Source: Bryobacterales bacterium (GTDB lineage: Bacteria > Acidobacteriota > Terriglobia > Bryobacterales > Bryobacteraceae). From it: DNA of 27,911 nt. Both the position numbers and the translations under genes were made by a program. Below the pieces are notes generated by a model. The model ran no database searches, had not been told where the DNA came from, and saw nothing but the letters and a program-made list of their open reading frames with translations. This document shows, one piece after another, positions 7,960 to 15,746 of this stretch; positions within the stretch are counted from its first letter, which is position 1, and every line of letters begins with the position of its first letter. Location: NCBI GenBank assembly GCA_003132865.1, contig PKYZ01000573.1:1-27911 (forward strand), written 5' to 3'.

Positions 7960-9489
7960 ATGAAACGCCTGGCCCTGTGGCTGCTCCCGATGACTCTGTC
8001 TGCCGGGCAGGCGCGCTACGCCCGCGTGGGCGACTTCGACGGTACCGTCCAAGTGCAACTCCAGGCAGCCGACGACTGGCAGCCCGCGCGGCGCAATCTG
8101 CCCCTGCGCGAGTTGTCCTGGCTGCGCACGGAAGGTTCCTCGCGCGTCGAAGTGGAACTGGACGACGGCAGCTTCTTGCGGCTGGGGCCCGATTCCCTCG
8201 CCGAGCTTTCCGATTACACACGCCTTTCCACCGGGCAACGGATCACGTTAATCTCTCTGGACCACGGCGTGGCCTACTTCACAGGCGCGGCCGAAGGCAA
8301 GGATGCCCTGGTCGTAGCCGCGCCGGGAGCGCAGGTGACCATCCGTCAAGGCGCCCGCCTGCGCCTGGAAGCGCGCGATCCATGGAGTCTGATCGCCGCG
8401 GCGGACGGCACGGCCCGCTTCTCCTCTCCCACCGCGGAGTTCGACTTGGCCGCAGGCCAGATGGTCAAGCTGGACCCAGGGCATCCGGCCCGCTTCTTCC
8501 TCAGTCGCGAGATCCCGCCGCTCGCGACCGACCGCTGGTGCGACGAGCGCGACCAAGTGCTGCTTTCGACCACCTCTGCGGCACATGCGCCATTGCTGCG
8601 CTACGGCCTGGCCGACCTGGATGCGTACGGCGTCTGGATCCAGTCTGGCGATTTCGGCGCCGTTTGGAAACCTAAGGCGCCGGCCGGCTGGGCGCCTTTC
8701 CGCAACGGCAAGTGGCTTTGGTACGACGGCCTCGGCTACACCTGGATCAGCGACGATCCTTGGGGCTGGCTGCCGTATCATTACGGCCGCTGGATGCAAC
8801 AGGAGGGCACCAGCTGGGTCTGGGCGCCCGGCGAAAGCGCCGTGTTCAAGCCGGGCGAGGTGTATTGGCTGAAGAGCGCCAAGCTGGTGGGCTGGGGCGC
8901 GCTGGCGCCCGGAGAAGACTGGAAGCCGCCCGATGCGCCGCGCTTGTATCTGAACGCAAATACGACCTACGCCCGCTACGCGCCGGAGTCGCTCGAAATC
9001 GATCCGGCGGGCTTCACCACGCGTCCGCAGGAGCCGCTGGCGACGGCTGTCTTCGCGCAGGCGCTGCCATCACCGCCATTTCCAGCGGCGCGCCTCGATG
9101 CATTCCGCCCGCCGTTACGCGTCGGCAGCACGCGCGCCGTGTCCGTCGTGACTGACACGGCGTTCCAGGGTTCGCCCGATGCCGAAGCCCGCGTGCGGGC
9201 CGAAGCCCAGCCAAGTCCCCCGCCCAGCGACGCGGCCTATATGAACGGACCACCCGCAGCGCCTCCGGTGGTCGTCGTCAACACGCCGCCGGAGGAAGTT
9301 CCGGTCGAAGTCGACGTTCCGGTGCCGGTGTACACGGGCATCATCGTGGTGAACCCGCCGGGGTACAAAGCGCCCGCATCGAAGAACCCGCCCAAGTCCG
9401 TTTCGCCGCCGGCTTCCGGCTCGAACCCGCCGGCTCCGCATGAGCCGGTCAAACCGAAAATACCGGACCCCGAGAAACCGGTGAGGTAG
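7960..9489 (+). CDS. Secreted FecR-domain protein with DUF6600-type Trp-rich region
   Basis: A 509-residue protein with a good ribosome site (GGAGG at 7951-7955, 4 nt before the ATG). Residues 1-16 are a signal peptide. About 45-175 is a FecR-like domain (LRTEGSSRVEVELDDGSFLRLGPDS is the recognisable core). About 220-320 is rich in Trp and Gly with the DUF6600 pattern (YGVW, GWAPFRNGKWLW, GYTWISDDPWGW, PYHYGRW, SWVWAPG). The C-terminal 110 residues are Pro-rich and probably disordered. Classical FecR is an inner-membrane anti-sigma partner, but no sigma-factor gene or transmembrane helix is nearby, so a periplasmic or surface role is more likely. The beta-propeller gene follows after 6 nt and is probably cotranscribed. 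Confidence 0.9.
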   Translation: MKRLALWLLPMTLSAGQARYARVGDFDGTVQVQLQAADDWQPARRNLPLRELSWLRTEGSSRVEVELDDGSFLRLGPDSLAELSDYTRLSTGQRITLISLDHGVAYFTGAAEGKDALVVAAPGAQVTIRQGARLRLEARDPWSLIAAADGTARFSSPTAEFDLAAGQMVKLDPGHPARFFLSREIPPLATDRWCDERDQVLLSTTSAAHAPLLRYGLADLDAYGVWIQSGDFGAVWKPKAPAGWAPFRNGKWLWYDGLGYTWISDDPWGWLPYHYGRWMQQEGTSWVWAPGESAVFKPGEVYWLKSAKLVGWGALAPGEDWKPPDAPRLYLNANTTYARYAPESLEIDPAGFTTRPQEPLATAVFAQALPSPPFPAARLDAFRPPLRVGSTRAVSVVTDTAFQGSPDAEARVRAEAQPSPPPSDAAYMNGPPAAPPVVVVNTPPEEVPVEVDVPVPVYTGIIVVNPPGYKAPASKNPPKSVSPPASGSNPPAPHEPVKPKIPDPEKPVR

Positions 9490-9495
9490 GGAGCT

Positions 9496-10575
9496 ATGCG
9501 CGCATTCTTGACATTACCGACCTTATTGTTGGCGGCTGCGCCAGCCTTTTCCGAAGATCCGTTGGTGGTGCTGGCGGCCGCGCGCGCCGGACGCATCGAG
9601 ATCTTCGACGCGTCACTTGGGCCGCTGGCCAGCATTGGCGTCAACCAACAGGTGGAAAGCGTCACCGCCAGCCCGGATGGCCGCAGACTCTACATCGCGC
9701 AGGAAAGCCAAAGGAATTCCGGCGCGTGCTGCGGCCTGTACTCACTGGACCTGGAAACGCGGAAGATGTGTTTTCTCGCCGCGCCGGCGCTGTTCGGTTC
9801 GCCTTCGCCGGACGGCCGCTTTCTCTTCACGCAGGGCGCGCACGGCGTGGACATATTCGATGCCAGTACGTTGAGCCGTCTTCCCACCATGAAAGCGCCG
9901 GGCGCCTACAACCTGCAACCTTCGCCCGATGGGCGGTGGTTGCTCGGCGTCACGAATTCGCCCAAGCCATCTTTGGACATCTTCGATTTGAAGTTCAGAG
10001 TGTTGGCGCGCCGCCTTCCGATTCCGGACGGACCGGCCACCGGCGCCTGGGCCGGCGACCGCTTCTACGTATTCAGCTATGGCGCTCCTGGAACGGGCCA
10101 ACTGTGGAGCGGAGATCCGGAGAACAGCGAGTTACAGCAGGCCAAATCGATCATCCTGCCGGATCTCCATGGCGCCTGCAACGAACCAGTCTTGCTCATG
10201 CTGGCGGGCGCGCCGGACCGGCTCTTTCTTGCGGAAGCGTTCGGGTTCAAAGTGGATCGCCGCCTCGCCTGTCCCGATACGGCGCGCGACGGCGTGTATG
10301 TGATCCAGCCGTCCACGGGCCGCGTGGGCCATATCGCTCCATCGGTGCGTGTCAATCGCATGGCGGTCAGTCCGGATGGCCGCGATTTGTACGTGATTCA
10401 CTCCAGTGGTCCGAGTCCGCTGAGTAATTCCCGGCTACTCCATATCGATACCCGGACGGGCCGCGTCCTATACAACGTCGCCTTGGAAACCGGCGACTGG
10501 AACCTGGCGCTGGCGCACATCCCGCCCGCCTTAATCCCCCGCGGAAACGTGCGCGCCGCCGCCTGCTCCCGCTGA
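9496..10575 (+). CDS. Secreted beta-propeller (YVTN/WD40-like) protein
   Basis: A 359-residue protein with a cleavable signal peptide (MRAFLTLPTLLLAAAPAFSE). Blade signatures recur: SPDGRRLYIAQ, SPDGRFLFTQG, SPDGRWLLGV and SPDGRDLYVIH, each starting with the same SPDGR turn, plus VVLAAARAGRIEIFDASLG at the N-terminus. A CC pair occurs in GACCGLYSLD. The fold is the lactonase/YVTN-type propeller; I see no catalytic residues that would make it an enzyme. It begins 6 nt after the FecR/DUF6600 gene, with GGTAGGGAG just before the ATG acting as ribosome site, so the two are probably one transcript. The role may be protein-protein or polymer binding in the periplasm (inference). Confidence 0.85.
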   Translation: MRAFLTLPTLLLAAAPAFSEDPLVVLAAARAGRIEIFDASLGPLASIGVNQQVESVTASPDGRRLYIAQESQRNSGACCGLYSLDLETRKMCFLAAPALFGSPSPDGRFLFTQGAHGVDIFDASTLSRLPTMKAPGAYNLQPSPDGRWLLGVTNSPKPSLDIFDLKFRVLARRLPIPDGPATGAWAGDRFYVFSYGAPGTGQLWSGDPENSELQQAKSIILPDLHGACNEPVLLMLAGAPDRLFLAEAFGFKVDRRLACPDTARDGVYVIQPSTGRVGHIAPSVRVNRMAVSPDGRDLYVIHSSGPSPLSNSRLLHIDTRTGRVLYNVALETGDWNLALAHIPPALIPRGNVRAAACSR

Positions 10576-10601
10576 CGTCCGGTTGTGGTTTGATAGATCT
10601 G

Positions 10602-11423
10602 ATGCGGTCCTACCGCCACATCCCCGCCGCGCCGCTATCGGAATTCGTGGAACTGCTATGGTTGTACGAGGGCTACCAGCAGCCGCATAAGAAGGAGCGC
10701 CTGCTGCCGGATGGCTCCATGGAGCTGGTCATTAACCTCAACGAAGACCTGACGCGCGTGTACGACCCGCACGATACCGGGAAATTCCAAACGCTGCGCG
10801 GGTCGGTGGTGGTGGGCGCGCATTCGGAATTCTTCGTGATCGATACGGCGGAGCAGCACACCGTCGCCGGCGTGCACTTCAAACCGGGAGGCGCTTTCCC
10901 GTTTCTCGATCTGCCGGCCAGCGAGCTGCACAATACGCTGGTGTCGCTGGAGGATTTGTGGGGCCGCCTCGCGGACCAGTTGCGCGAGCGGTTGCTGGAG
11001 GCCGCGACGCCTCAGGCCAAGTTTCGCGTTCTGGAACAGGCCTTGCTCGCGCAGGCGGCCGAGCGGCTGGAGCGGCACCCGGCCGTGGCCTTTGCGCTGC
11101 ACGAGTTTCACGGCCTGCCGCACACCCGCACGATCGCGGATGTGACCGGCCAGATCGGCCTCAGCGCGAAGCGGTTCATCCAAGTGTTCAGCAACGAAGT
11201 CGGACTCACGCCCAAGCTGTTTTGCCGCGTGCGGCGATTCCAGCAGGTGCTGCGGCTGATTGGCTCGGGGCGGCCGGTCGCATGGGCGGCGGTGGCGGCG
11301 GATTGCGGCTATTTCGACCAGGCGCATTTCATCCACGACTTCCGCGCGTTTTCGGGGATCAACCCGTCCACGTATATCGCGCAACGTACGGAACATCTCA
11401 ACCACGTTCCCATGCCCGAGTAA
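10602..11423 (+). CDS. AraC-family transcriptional regulator
   Basis: A 273-residue regulator. The N-terminal half (about 1-150) has the DUF6597-type pattern of many AraC proteins (LSEFVELLWLYEG, LLPDGSMELVINL, VVVGAHSEFFVI, VAGVHFKPGGAFPFL). The C-terminal third carries the paired helix-turn-helix (TIADVTGQIGLSAKRFIQVF, then WAAVAADCGYFDQAHFIHDF and GINPSTYI). I start at the ATG at 10602; a TTG at 10590 in the same frame would add four residues. It lies directly upstream of the VOC gene pair on the same strand, which is a frequent pairing, so it may control them. The ligand is unknown. Confidence 0.92.
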   Translation: MRSYRHIPAAPLSEFVELLWLYEGYQQPHKKERLLPDGSMELVINLNEDLTRVYDPHDTGKFQTLRGSVVVGAHSEFFVIDTAEQHTVAGVHFKPGGAFPFLDLPASELHNTLVSLEDLWGRLADQLRERLLEAATPQAKFRVLEQALLAQAAERLERHPAVAFALHEFHGLPHTRTIADVTGQIGLSAKRFIQVFSNEVGLTPKLFCRVRRFQQVLRLIGSGRPVAWAAVAADCGYFDQAHFIHDFRAFSGINPSTYIAQRTEHLNHVPMPE

Positions 11424-11492
11424 TGCTCGAGTAATTCCACCAGGACAATTTCTTACAATACGAGCCGCGCCGCGTTCGTAGAAAATGGATAC

Positions 11493-11963
11493 ATGGCAAA
11501 CACAGTCAAAGCAATACCAGAGGGTTTCGAGGGCGCGACCCCGTACCTGTCGATCAAGGGCGCGGTCGACGCGCTCGAGTTCTACAAGAAAGCATTCGGC
11601 GCAACGGAGACGGTGCGGATGGCCGGCCCCGACGGCAGAATCGGCCACGCCGAAATCAAGATCGGCAAAGCCAACATCATGCTGGCGGACGAGCACCCGG
11701 AAATAAGCTTCCTGAGTCCGCGGACGCTGGGCGGCTCGCCGGTCACCATCCATATTTATGTTGAGGACGTCGATGCGTTGGCCGCGCAGGCTGAGGCCGC
11801 GGGCGCCAAGGTGCTGCGGCCGGTCGCGGATCAATTCTACGGCGACCGCGCCGGCGCGTTCGAAGACCCGTTCGGACACGTGTGGCACTTCGCCACGCAC
11901 AAGGAGGACGTCTCCAAAGAAGAGATGCAGAAGCGCGCGGCGGCCGCGGGAGGCGAATCATGA
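11493..11963 (+). CDS. VOC-family (PhnB/glyoxalase-like) protein
   Basis: A 156-residue protein of the vicinal-oxygen-chelate superfamily, PhnB-like branch. The two beta-alpha-beta-beta-beta modules are visible: TPYLSIKGAVDALEFYKKAFGA with RIGHAEIKIGKANIMLADE, then VTIHIYVEDVDALAAQAEAAGAKV with EDPFGHVWHFATHKED. The His of GHAE and the Glu of FEDPFGH are the positions normally used as metal ligands. The substrate cannot be deduced. The TGA stop overlaps the ATG of the following truncated copy (ATGA at 11960-11963), so the pair was a translationally coupled tandem duplication. TACAAT at 11454-11459 could be the -10 of its own promoter, but no convincing -35 is seen. Confidence 0.92.
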   Translation: MANTVKAIPEGFEGATPYLSIKGAVDALEFYKKAFGATETVRMAGPDGRIGHAEIKIGKANIMLADEHPEISFLSPRTLGGSPVTIHIYVEDVDALAAQAEAAGAKVLRPVADQFYGDRAGAFEDPFGHVWHFATHKEDVSKEEMQKRAAAAGGES

Positions 11964-12142
11964 GCAAGCCGGAAGGCTACCACACCATCACCCCGTACCT
12001 GATGATCCGCGGCGCAACCGAATCGATGCGCGACTCGGACGCCGAAGGCAAAGTGCGGCACGCCGAGATCGGGATCGGCGATTCGCAGGTGATGATCACC
12101 GACGCGCTAGTGAAGCAGGCGCTCGCCGCTCCGGCGGCGTAA
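11960..12142 (+). pseudogene. Decayed second VOC-family copy (60 codons)
   Basis: The frame reads TPYLMIRGA-TESMRDSDAEGKVRHAEIGIGDSQVMITDA and then stops after LVKQALAAPAA. Compared with the upstream VOC gene, the first helix segment (the 13 residues VDALEFYKKAFGA) is missing in frame right after IRGA, and the whole second beta-alpha-beta module after MITDA is absent. Neither a complete fold nor a metal site can form, so I call it a remnant of a tandem duplicate. It keeps an ATGA overlap with the intact gene and may still be translated as a short peptide. The alternative, a functional half-VOC that dimerises, is unlikely because the first helix is lost. Confidence 0.7.
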
Positions 12143-12183
12143 AGGACCCTTATGGACTCGACCGGTGCATCTGCAGCTAAAAT

Positions 12184-12213
12184 TGTGGGACAGGCCTCCT
12201 GGCCTTGTCCGCA
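12184..12213 (+). repeat. Intergenic palindromic repeat, copy B
   Basis: It starts TGTGGGACAGGCC, like the repeat head TGTGGGGCAGGC elsewhere, and folds as GGACAGGCC-TCCT-GGCCTTGTCC (12188-12210), nine pairs with one bulged T. It lies between the VOC remnant and the secreted protein gene, where it may act as a terminator or RNA-processing hairpin. No T-tract follows. Confidence 0.55.
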
Positions 12214-12288
12214 GCCGACGTCCACGGCGTGAAAGTCTGCTCCACAAATTAGTAACTGGCCAGCCCGACGAAGCGTCCACTGCATTTC

Positions 12289-13020
12289 ATGCGGTTTTAC
12301 CTGCTGTTGTGCGTTGCGCTGATCTTCGCCGCGCAAGCCAGAACGGAAGATCTCGTACTCAAGATTGCGCCGGTCAATACCTCGTTTGACGTCAAGGGCC
12401 AGGCCGTCAAAATCACGGCTTGGGGCGCCGTCTCCGGCGGGCCTCAGCAGCAATTCAAACTGGCATTGACGGCGGATTTGAGCGATCTTCAGGACAACCT
12501 CGGCGCGCTGCTCGCCTCCCAACTAAACCGCTCGGACCGCTGCGGCGAGCGGCTCTCGGTCGAGCGCGCCACGCTCGTCCCAGCCTCTCCGGCCGCGGTT
12601 TTGACCGCTCACGTGCACTATGAGCGTTGGGCCTGCGTCAAGGCGTTCGGCCGGGAGGTTGTTAAGAGGTTGGTGGGCGGCAACGCAGTACTCACGGTGA
12701 AATTGACGCCGTCTGCCGGAGCGGACGGAATCTCGATGGCCGCGGAGGTTCAGAAGATCGAGGCCGATGGGTCGCTCGGCGAGTTATTGCGGTCCGGGTC
12801 TCTGGGCACGACCGTGAAGGAGAAGATCGCCAGCAGTATTGAATCGTCAATTCGCAAGGGGCTGGATCTTAAGTCCACGCTGCCGCCGGCGGTCGCGGCC
12901 GCCGCGACGCTCCGGGCTGCGCAGTTCGTGAGCGGCGCGGAAGGCAAGCTGTGGATTTCGGTGGATGGAGAGGTGCACATCTCACCCGCCCAGTTTCAAT
13001 CGCTCAACTTGAAAAGATAA
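12289..13020 (+). CDS. Secreted protein of unknown function
   Basis: A 243-residue protein with a signal peptide (MRFYLLLCVALIFAAQA, then RTEDLVLK). The rest alternates beta-rich stretches (LVLKIAPVNTSFDVKG, FKLALTADLSDLQDNLGALL, VLTAHVHYERWACVKAF) with an amphipathic helix (VKEKIASSIESSIRKGLDLKS). Two Cys (in RSDRCGERL and RWACVKAF) could form a disulfide. I do not recognise the family; it looks like a small periplasmic beta protein, perhaps lipid-binding, but this is a guess. No clear Shine-Dalgarno precedes the ATG. Repeat B lies upstream and repeat C begins directly after the stop codon, so it is probably its own transcription unit. Confidence 0.75.
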   Translation: MRFYLLLCVALIFAAQARTEDLVLKIAPVNTSFDVKGQAVKITAWGAVSGGPQQQFKLALTADLSDLQDNLGALLASQLNRSDRCGERLSVERATLVPASPAAVLTAHVHYERWACVKAFGREVVKRLVGGNAVLTVKLTPSAGADGISMAAEVQKIEADGSLGELLRSGSLGTTVKEKIASSIESSIRKGLDLKSTLPPAVAAAATLRAAQFVSGAEGKLWISVDGEVHISPAQFQSLNLKR

Positions 13021-13021
13021 C

Positions 13022-13050
13022 GTGGGGCGGACCTCCAGGCCTGCGCGGCT
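13022..13050 (+). repeat. Intergenic palindromic repeat, copy C (diverged)
   Basis: The sequence beginning GTGGGGCGGACCTCC and continuing AGGCCTGCGCGG aligns with copy B at 17 of the first 21 positions, but its stem is weaker. It starts one base after the stop of the upstream secreted protein gene and ends about 18 nt before the phosphotriesterase-family start, so it occupies most of the intergenic gap. Confidence 0.45.
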
Positions 13051-13067
13051 TCGATATACTACGCGGA

Positions 13068-14042
13068 ATGGCCCACATCCACACAGTGCGGGGACCTCTC
13101 GATACAGCGCAACTCGGGGTCACCCTGATGCACGAACACGTCTTCGTGCTTTCCACCGAAATTCTGCAGAACTATCCGGATCTCTGGGGCGACGAAGAGC
13201 AGCGCGTCGCCGACGCGGCCGCGCGCCTCAACGAGCTTTACCAATTGGGTGTGCGCTCCATCGTCGACCTCACCGTGATCGGCCTGGGCCGCTACATCCC
13301 GCGCATCCAACGGGTCGCCGCGCTGACGCCGCTCCACATCGTGGTCGCCACCGGTGTCTATACCTACAACGATCTGCCGTTTCACTTCCACCACCAGGGC
13401 CCCGGCACTATATTGGACGGCCCCGAGCCCATGGTCGAAATGTTCGTGCGCGATATCGAGGAGGGCATCGCGGGCACCGGCGTGCGCGCGGCCATGCTCA
13501 AGTGCGCCACCGACCAGCCCGGCGTCACCTCCGGAGTCGAGCGCGTGTTGCGTGCCGTGGCGCAGGCGCATCGCCGCACCGGCGTGCCTATTTCGACCCA
13601 CACTCACGCGCCCACCCGCCGCGGCCTGGAACAGCAACAGATCTTCGAACAGGAAGGCGTGGATCTCTCGCGCGTGGTCATCGGTCACTCCGGCGACACC
13701 ACCGACATTGCGTACCTGGAAGAGATCGCCGCGCGCGGATCGTACCTCGGCATGGATCGGTTCGGCATCGACCTGCTGCTGCCTTTCGCAGACCGCGTCG
13801 ACACCGTGGTCCGCATGTGCGAACGGGGCCACGCCGGCAAGATGGTGCTTTCCCACGATGCCGCGTGCTTCAACGACTGGATTCCGGGGCGCGCCGCGCC
13901 CATGCTGCCCAACTGGCACTACCGGCACATTCATAAGGACGTGCTGCCCGCCTTGCGCGCCCGCGACGTGACGGACGAGCAGATCCACACCATGCTGGTG
14001 GAGAATCCGCGGCGGATATTCGAGAGGCAAGGGGCGTACTGA
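13068..14042 (+). CDS. Phosphotriesterase-family metal-dependent hydrolase
   Basis: A 324-residue TIM-barrel hydrolase of the amidohydrolase superfamily, phosphotriesterase/lactonase branch. The metal site is complete: HEH at residues 22-24 (LMHEHVF), the carboxylated-lysine position K145 (MLKCATD), H178 (STHTHA), H207 (GHSGDT) and D264 (LSHDAA). I chose the ATG at 13068 because MAHIHTVRGPLD is the typical family start; the longer frame would extend back over the previous gene. Bacterial members are mostly lactonases, esterases or of unknown substrate, so the substrate here is open. The stop overlaps the start of the acyl-CoA synthetase gene (TGATG), so the two are coupled. A hydrolase that yields a hydroxy acid followed by its CoA ligase is a plausible pathway, but this is inference. 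Confidence 0.92.
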   Translation: MAHIHTVRGPLDTAQLGVTLMHEHVFVLSTEILQNYPDLWGDEEQRVADAAARLNELYQLGVRSIVDLTVIGLGRYIPRIQRVAALTPLHIVVATGVYTYNDLPFHFHHQGPGTILDGPEPMVEMFVRDIEEGIAGTGVRAAMLKCATDQPGVTSGVERVLRAVAQAHRRTGVPISTHTHAPTRRGLEQQQIFEQEGVDLSRVVIGHSGDTTDIAYLEEIAARGSYLGMDRFGIDLLLPFADRVDTVVRMCERGHAGKMVLSHDAACFNDWIPGRAAPMLPNWHYRHIHKDVLPALRARDVTDEQIHTMLVENPRRIFERQGAY

Positions 14043-15556
14043 TGATTCAACCGTTCGACAACCACGGCATCACGCGCGCGAGCGACGGCATCGCGCGCTA
14101 CGACGGCCGCCCTGCCTCGCTAGTCGAGATGCTCAGGGCCACCGTGGAGAAGACGCCGCAAGCCGAAGCTATTGTCGAATTGGGCGGCGAGCGCGTCACC
14201 TATCGTCAACTTTGGGACCGCGCCGCGCGCGTGGCCGGTGGCTTGCGGGCACAAGGCATTCGTCCCGGCGGCCGCGTAGCCATTCGCCTGCCCAACGGTC
14301 TCCATTGGTGCTTGGCTTTCTTCGGCGCGCAAATGGCCGGCGCCATCGTGGTGCCCGTCAACACCCGCTTCAGCGAGCCGGAAGTGGCGTACGTGATCTC
14401 CGACTCGGGCGCGGTGTTCACCTTTCTTCCAGGGCAGGCGCTGCCGGATGGCCCGCCGTTTGTCGCCGAACATTGGACTCCGCGGGATGTCGCCGCCATC
14501 TTCTATACCAGCGGCACCACCGGCTTCCCCAAGGGCGCCATGACCACGCACGAAGGCTTCCTGGCGAACACCGAGACTTGCCACCGCATCATGACGCTGC
14601 CCACCGATGGCAGCATCCGTAATCTGGTATCGGTGCCGCTGTTTCATGTGACGGGCTGCAACAGCCAGCTTCTGCCTACCTGCGAAACGGGCGGAACCAC
14701 CGTGATCATGCCGGCGTTCGAGGTGCAGGCGTTTCTGGCCGCCATCGGTGCCGAGCGCATCAACCTCCTGGTCTCAGTTCCCGCGATTTACTGGCTGGCT
14801 TTGAATCAGCCCAATTTCGGCGGCCCCATTGTCAGCAGTGCCGTGCGCGCCATCAAGTGGGTGATGTACGGAGGCGCGCCCATCGCACCCGCGCTGGTGG
14901 GCCGCATCATGGAAGCTTTCCCCGAAGCGCGCGTAGGCAATGGGTTCGGCCTCACCGAGACAACGTCGGTGGCCACTTTCCTGCCGCACGAATACGCCCG
15001 CAGCCGCCCCGATTCGGTGGGATTCGCCGCCCCCGTGGTGGACCTGAAGCTGTTCGAGGTGGACGCGCACTCTGGCGTCGGCGAACTCCTGGTGCGCGGT
15101 TCCAACGTGGTGAAGGGATATTGGAACAAGCCCGAAGCCACTGCCGAGACCTTCGTGGATGGCTGGCTGCACTCGGGCGACCTGGCGCGCATCGATCCCG
15201 ACGGCTTCGTCCAGATCGTGGACCGCAAGAAGGATATGATCAACCGCGGCGGCGAGAACGTCTATTGCGTGGAAGTGGAGAGCGCCCTGGCCGCGCACCC
15301 CGCCGTCTTTGAGGTCGCGGTGGTCGGCGTGCCCGACGAGATGATGGGCGAGAAAGTGGGCGCGGTGATCGTGGTCCGGCCCGGCGCCAAGCCGGACGCG
15401 GGCGATATTCTGGCTTTCGCGCGCGAGCGCTTGGCCGATTTCAAGGTGCCGCAATATCTGGTGATGCGTCAGGAGCCGCTGGCGCGCAATCCGGGCGGCA
15501 AGGTGCTGAAGGCACATCTGCGGAAGAATGTGGATTGGGGCAGCCCGGTGGGGTAA
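14042..15556 (+). CDS. Acyl-CoA synthetase / AMP-dependent ligase
   Basis: A 504-residue class I adenylate-forming enzyme that activates a carboxylic acid to an acyl-AMP and then a CoA thioester. Visible motifs are the P-loop YTSGTTGFPKG (about 155-165), the adenine-binding GFGLTETTS, the hinge and ribose-binding WLHSGDLARIDPDGF and IVDRKKDMINRGGENV, and the catalytic Lys in NPGGKVLK (K487). The length is normal and all key residues are present. The N-terminus has no signal peptide, so it is cytoplasmic. It overlaps the phosphotriesterase-family gene by one base (TGATG), which argues for a joint role. Candidate substrates are medium-chain, aryl or hydroxy acids; the sequence alone does not decide. 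Repeat D follows the stop. Confidence 0.95.
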   Translation: MIQPFDNHGITRASDGIARYDGRPASLVEMLRATVEKTPQAEAIVELGGERVTYRQLWDRAARVAGGLRAQGIRPGGRVAIRLPNGLHWCLAFFGAQMAGAIVVPVNTRFSEPEVAYVISDSGAVFTFLPGQALPDGPPFVAEHWTPRDVAAIFYTSGTTGFPKGAMTTHEGFLANTETCHRIMTLPTDGSIRNLVSVPLFHVTGCNSQLLPTCETGGTTVIMPAFEVQAFLAAIGAERINLLVSVPAIYWLALNQPNFGGPIVSSAVRAIKWVMYGGAPIAPALVGRIMEAFPEARVGNGFGLTETTSVATFLPHEYARSRPDSVGFAAPVVDLKLFEVDAHSGVGELLVRGSNVVKGYWNKPEATAETFVDGWLHSGDLARIDPDGFVQIVDRKKDMINRGGENVYCVEVESALAAHPAVFEVAVVGVPDEMMGEKVGAVIVVRPGAKPDAGDILAFARERLADFKVPQYLVMRQEPLARNPGGKVLKAHLRKNVDWGSPVG

Positions 15557-15602
15557 GTGAGCGAGGAGCCTAAGGACGCGTCGTGAAATAATTGTGCCAT
15601 CT

Positions 15603-15706
15603 TGTGGGGCAGCCAATCTTGGCTGCAAGCCGGCTTTCCAGCCGGCTTGGACGCGCTGGAAAGCGGGCCCAGAGGGCACCCCGCTGGCAGGATTGCCTGC
15701 CCTACA
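15603..15706. repeat. Palindromic repeat copy D, about 104 bp with terminal inverted repeats
   Basis: The left end TGTGGGGCAGCCAAT and the right end ATTGCCTGCCCTACA (reverse complement TGTAGGGCAGGCAAT) form 15-bp imperfect terminal inverted repeats. Inside are a 10-pair perfect hairpin CAAGCCGGCT-TTCC-AGCCGGCTTG (15626-15649) and an inverted module GGACGCGCTGGAAAGCG, the reverse complement of part of copy E. It sits between the convergent acyl-CoA synthetase and PIN-TRAM genes and could terminate transcription from both sides. No transposase or clear target-site duplication is visible. Confidence 0.8.
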
Positions 15707-15746
15707 AACAAACTGACCCACGGGCAAACTGACCCACTACCGCAAT

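Noticed and set aside
7855..8238. N-terminal extension of the 59-aa small protein
   Set aside because: The extension runs antisense through the FecR gene and its promoter region; the ATG at 7854 has its own GAGG.
10656..11900. 414-codon open frame on the minus strand across the AraC and VOC genes
   Set aside because: It spans two unrelated plus-strand genes that have clear family motifs; its translation is Arg-rich without any domain, as expected for an antisense frame in high-GC DNA.
13059..14030. 323-codon minus-strand frame opposite the phosphotriesterase-family gene
   Set aside because: The plus-strand gene has all metal ligands; the opposite frame has no family similarity.
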